A DNA stretch of 64,000 bases from Micrasema longulum (taxonomy: Eukaryota; Arthropoda; Insecta; Trichoptera; Brachycentridae): positions 124,001 through 188,000 of the forward strand of contig JAGVSM010000977.1 in the NCBI GenBank assembly GCA_022494885.1, in the 5' to 3' direction. Under the pieces are notes generated by a model, which did not search any database, was not told the origin of the DNA, and worked only from the letters and a program-made list of their open reading frames with translations. Position 1 is the first letter of the stretch. Each line of letters opens with the position of its first letter. This document shows, piece by piece, positions 61,061-64,000 of the stretch. The translations under genes were made by a program, and so were the position numbers.

Positions 61061-61307
61061 ATGTCTCTTTTCCACACTTATTCATAAACACCTCGTTATA
61101 TTTAAAACTAAAATATTATGTTCCGCATATTATTTCTTTTAAAACTAAATTATAATTAACTAAGATTAGAATGTATATAATATTAAATGCGTTTAAAACT
61201 AATTAATTAAAAATAAACATATACTAAACATGGAAAACTAAATGATTAAACTTACTTATACCAATGAAGATTAGAAAGGAATCAAGAATTCATAATTTAA
61301 AAATGAT

Positions 61308-61480
61308 CCGCCTCTTGGTGTAGTAGTTGGTGCGTTCACCTACCATACTTAAGGTCCTAAGTTCGATTCCTGGCAAGGTGGATGTGAAATACCTTCATAC
61401 ATATTATAAAATAATCGCTGATACGTTGCAATTGGCGAACTGGTGCAGTGCCTTAAGTACTACGGGCGTGGATTAGAAAA
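61308..61480 (+). mobile_element. tRNA-derived SINE
   Basis: Head cctcttggtgtagtagttgg with B-box aagttcgattcctgg, then a body with gctgatacgttgcaattg that resembles the body of the copy split at 48960 (gatacgctgcaattgatg). This links the two copies to the same family. Confidence 0.65.
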
Positions 61481-62492
61481 TGATGGCGCAAAATGTTATA
61501 AGAGTTTTAAGTTTATATGTGGCAAGTTAGAATAATCGGAGCCCGTACGAATGAAGATGTATGAAATTTGAAGAAGTAAGGTTTGTATGTATTACTGAGG
61601 AATTAATTATGCGTTTTATTTTGTTATTTTGATATAAGTTTTTAAAATACAAATATTATTTTAATGGCCATCGGTTTGCGAATTATTATTAAAAAGATTA
61701 TGTTTTTCCCCAGTGAAAAACATGGGTCAATATTTATTATTAAAGTTATTATTTTCAACAGAAAGACATTAACAATGGACGAAATATTTGCAAATACCTA
61801 GTAACGGCTCAGGTAAATGGGAATTTATTTTAATGTATTTATTTGTAAAGGCGGTAATTAAAAATGGGGTTCTTTTCGGAATTGGCTAGCGTGAACTAAA
61901 AGGTTATATTTAAATGCATTATTGCTGAGAAACCCCAGATAAGAAAAAACAATAGAATGTACTAAAAAGTTATATTTAAATTCGTATTGAAATATTTTAA
62001 AACATCGCCGCGTTTTTTCCCAATACAAACAAGGTTGATTTTATAATCTAAAACAAAATACCTGCTTATTTTACGGGGACAAAAGATTTAAATGCATGGA
62101 TATTTTAAACAGGTATGTTTAGCTCGTATCAAAGTACATAGTAAAAATCAAACGCAATCAATTTCGATAAACTTTCTCAGATTAGTCATAGTTCCAAGGT
62201 TTTGTATAAGGTAGAAGCTGCAATTGCATCCACTACCTTACAACCTGTAAACTATGTTTCAAGAAATAATATTTCTTGTATATTAGACCACAACAAACTG
62301 ATAAAAAAAAATAAGAAGGAAAAATATTTTTATATGAAAAAAATGTCGGGTGTAAAGATAATTTTATTTAGTAAAACAAATAACATTGAAGATAAATAAA
62401 GCTTAAAGAGCACATAACTCTCCTGCAGGAATTTCACCTTTAAAGTATAAACATATATTATATATATTATCTAAGTCAAAATGCAATAGAAT

Positions 62493-62775
62493 CAGTGGTG
62501 TAGTCCTGAATAAAAAAGCGCCGAAGCACACCGCCACCATTATGGTGAAGTGGGAGGGAAGTCGTAGGGGGGAGGAGAGAGGGGACACATGTTTAGAATT
62601 TTGCCAGTTATCGGAAATAAATACGTTTGTTTTTATTTCGAATTGTTCGAAGAGACTTAAGTAGAAATATTTTTGAAATGTAATGTTTGTTCCTGACCAG
62701 AGCCGAGCGCCACTCCGTTCAAATAAAAAGTGCCGGAGCGCTGCTCCGGTGTGCTCCGGCCCGACTACTCCACTG
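62493..62775. mobile_element. hAT-type MITE (283 bp)
   Basis: Ends cagtggtgtagtcctg and cccgactactccactg form terminal inverted repeats starting CAGTGG. The flanks aatagaat (62485-62492) and actagaat (62776-62783) match in 7 of 8 bases, consistent with an 8-bp target duplication. No transposase; the short minus-strand ORF across it has no homology I recognise. Confidence 0.75.
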
Positions 62776-63233
62776 ACTAGAATGCTATACAAGCTAGAGA
62801 ATTTTTTTTATTTCATGTACACAATAAGTATACAAAAACAAGCAATTTTATTTAAAGCCTGAAATTTTCCCTTGAATTACGTTTTGCTAGAATTATACGA
62901 AAAAAAACTGCCATATTCATTTATAATTTCTTTTTGTGGGTGAATAAAGAATAATAGTTAAATGCAGCTTTATTTTTTCAATATCAAAAATATTATTATT
63001 TTTTTTATTTCATGTTTCCATAAAAAATATATCTCAACAGAGACGGAGACAATATTTTTTTTGAATCAATGGTTTTATGTTATGTTTTAGTATTTACGTA
63101 CATAAAATATTTAAGCCATAGAAAAAAGAAAAACATTAACAACACACATTTAACTAGCAACACTACATTTTATAAATCCATATAGGGAAATGTGACAGTT
63201 CACCGGACTACTCGATAAAAACATAATAGAAAG

Positions 63234-63777
63234 ATGGAGGTGAAAACAAAGATGAGGTGTGGGGTGACAAGAAGAAAATGCAATCAAATAAGAAAAATAA
63301 GTCCAAAAATAGAAAAAAGGCAGTCGCTGCGAAGGGTAATATTGATGTTTTCTCCATTGTCAGATGCCCGTTTTCCATTTACACATTTCGCAATGCTGTA
63401 TGCAATGCAGTAAAAATGACACTTTATTACTTAATTGATTGATATTGAATGTTAAATAAAAGTAACCTTGAGAATACCACGAACATCATGATGTTTATGT
63501 TAAGAAGGTGTCCTCACTTCTTGATTTAGTATTTTTCTGTAATACTGTTTGTTTATTATAGGTTTCTACCATACTTCGAAAGAATGAGTCACTTAGAAGT
63601 GCTGAGGAAATAGCGGTATTGGCAAAAATGACTGACGAAGTCAAAGAAGTGAAGTTTCGAATATGCAGGAGGCAAAGAACTCTAGAGCGAAGTAAAGAAG
63701 TTGAGGATGAACATTTAATTCTTCGTAGTAAATGTAAAAAGTTAGCCAATGCTGTACAGCGAGCTAAGCATCTTGTG
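63234..63777 (+). CDS. Sirt7: SIRT7, NAD-dependent protein deacetylase, first two exons (partial)
   Basis: SIRT7 is a nuclear/nucleolar class IV sirtuin acting on histones and rDNA chromatin. Exon 1 is 63234-63335 (MEVKTKMRCGVTRRKC ..., 34 codons, phase 0, donor AGG/gtaata) and exon 2 is 63562-63777 (72 codons, acceptor ttattatag, donor GTG/gtaagc). The joined protein reads ...KRQSLRR then VSTILRKNESLRSAEEIA, followed by ICRRQRTLE and KLANAVQRAKHLV. These match the basic N-terminal extension of SIRT7 right before the GAGIS NAD-binding motif, which must lie in the next exon beyond the window. No catalytic residue is visible here, so the call rests on the N-terminal match, which is good. Confidence 0.85.
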
Positions 63778-63827
63778 GTAAGCATACACAATCATTGGAC
63801 TTTTGATATTCTCGTGTGAAATGACAA

Positions 63828-63895
63828 TAATGGTGGCCTAAGACGCTTGCTTTACGCACGGGGGGCGCGGGTTCTATTCCCCTTGAGATCACAAT
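63828..63895 (+). mobile_element. tRNA-like SINE head in SIRT7 intron 2
   Basis: A ggtggcctaagacgcttgc start and a B-box-like gggttctattcc suggest another tRNA-derived SINE head. Short and diverged; the window ends before a clear tail. Confidence 0.4.
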
Positions 63896-64000
63896 AATTA
63901 AACCAAATTTGTTTCAAGGAAGTGACTGAAATTGCACATGAAAAAAATAGTGATGCATATTTTGTAGTTTTGTTAATGCACGATAATTTCTGGCATAAAA

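Larger units (their letters stand above)
59566..63233. other. Intergenic region between METTL23 and SIRT7
   Basis: The two genes diverge. The stretch holds a GC-richer segment near 59990-60180, a GC-rich island (60480-61060), a SINE (61308-61480) and a hAT-type MITE (62493-62775). No ORF with recognisable homology is present. Confidence 0.55.

Noticed and set aside
63257..63442. Plus-strand ORF MWGDKKKMQSNKK as SIRT7 N-terminus
   Set aside because: Its frame reaches the donor in phase 1, which would put a stop in exon 2. The frame starting at 63234 is in phase 0 and continues into VSTILRK as in SIRT7.

Overview
The window looks like a stretch of an insect nuclear genome. It is strongly AT-rich, has spliced genes with GT-AG introns, and is crowded with non-LTR retrotransposon pieces, tRNA-derived SINEs, hAT elements, foldback elements and a Penelope-like remnant. 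The genes (a Tret1-type sugar transporter, ACBD6, SLIRP, METTL23 and SIRT7 homologues) fit an insect. A holometabolous species, perhaps a beetle, is my guess; the order cannot be fixed from the sequence alone.

Layout. 1-7743: intergenic, only repeats. 7744-23266 (minus): an eight-exon, 474-residue facilitated trehalose/sugar transporter whose introns hold many LINE and foldback insertions. 23267-29797: intergenic repeats. 29798-52910 (minus): three head-to-tail genes, called A, B and C here, that appear to form one family of large, mostly disordered, internally repetitive proteins (1958, 1446 and 349 residues after splicing). 52911-56213: repeats including a broken GIY-YIG (Penelope-like) element. 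56214-59565 (minus): METTL23, SLIRP and ACBD6 in a row with gaps of only 11 and 35 bases between coding regions. 59566-63233: intergenic, with a GC-rich island and a hAT-type MITE. 63234 to the window end (plus): first two coding exons of SIRT7.

The undescribed part is the A-B-C cluster. B and C share a short first coding exon ending in a LPRNF-type motif, a phase-1 intron at the same place, the N-terminal EYSxY...AAxLGLxCxP segment, an arginine-rich RRxL[VI]F motif and LDAVSITL. A and B share a C-terminal segment (NIxNExGExxISIL, then DGPDxxxWxxAxQ) and SRRVSGI. B therefore links all three. Each member has expanded a different repeat: A a 112-residue unit with a TPx[KR] site and RRxSGP sites, B thirty-one copies of a 23-residue unit with an SPP site, C five FxRDxPxYxxHST motifs. 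All carry RxL[FIV]-type motifs like cyclin-docking sites. I infer a family of multisite phosphoproteins, possibly cell-cycle linked, but I recognise no known family.

The second notable arrangement is METTL23-SLIRP-ACBD6, which looks like a polycistronic or overlapping transcription unit.
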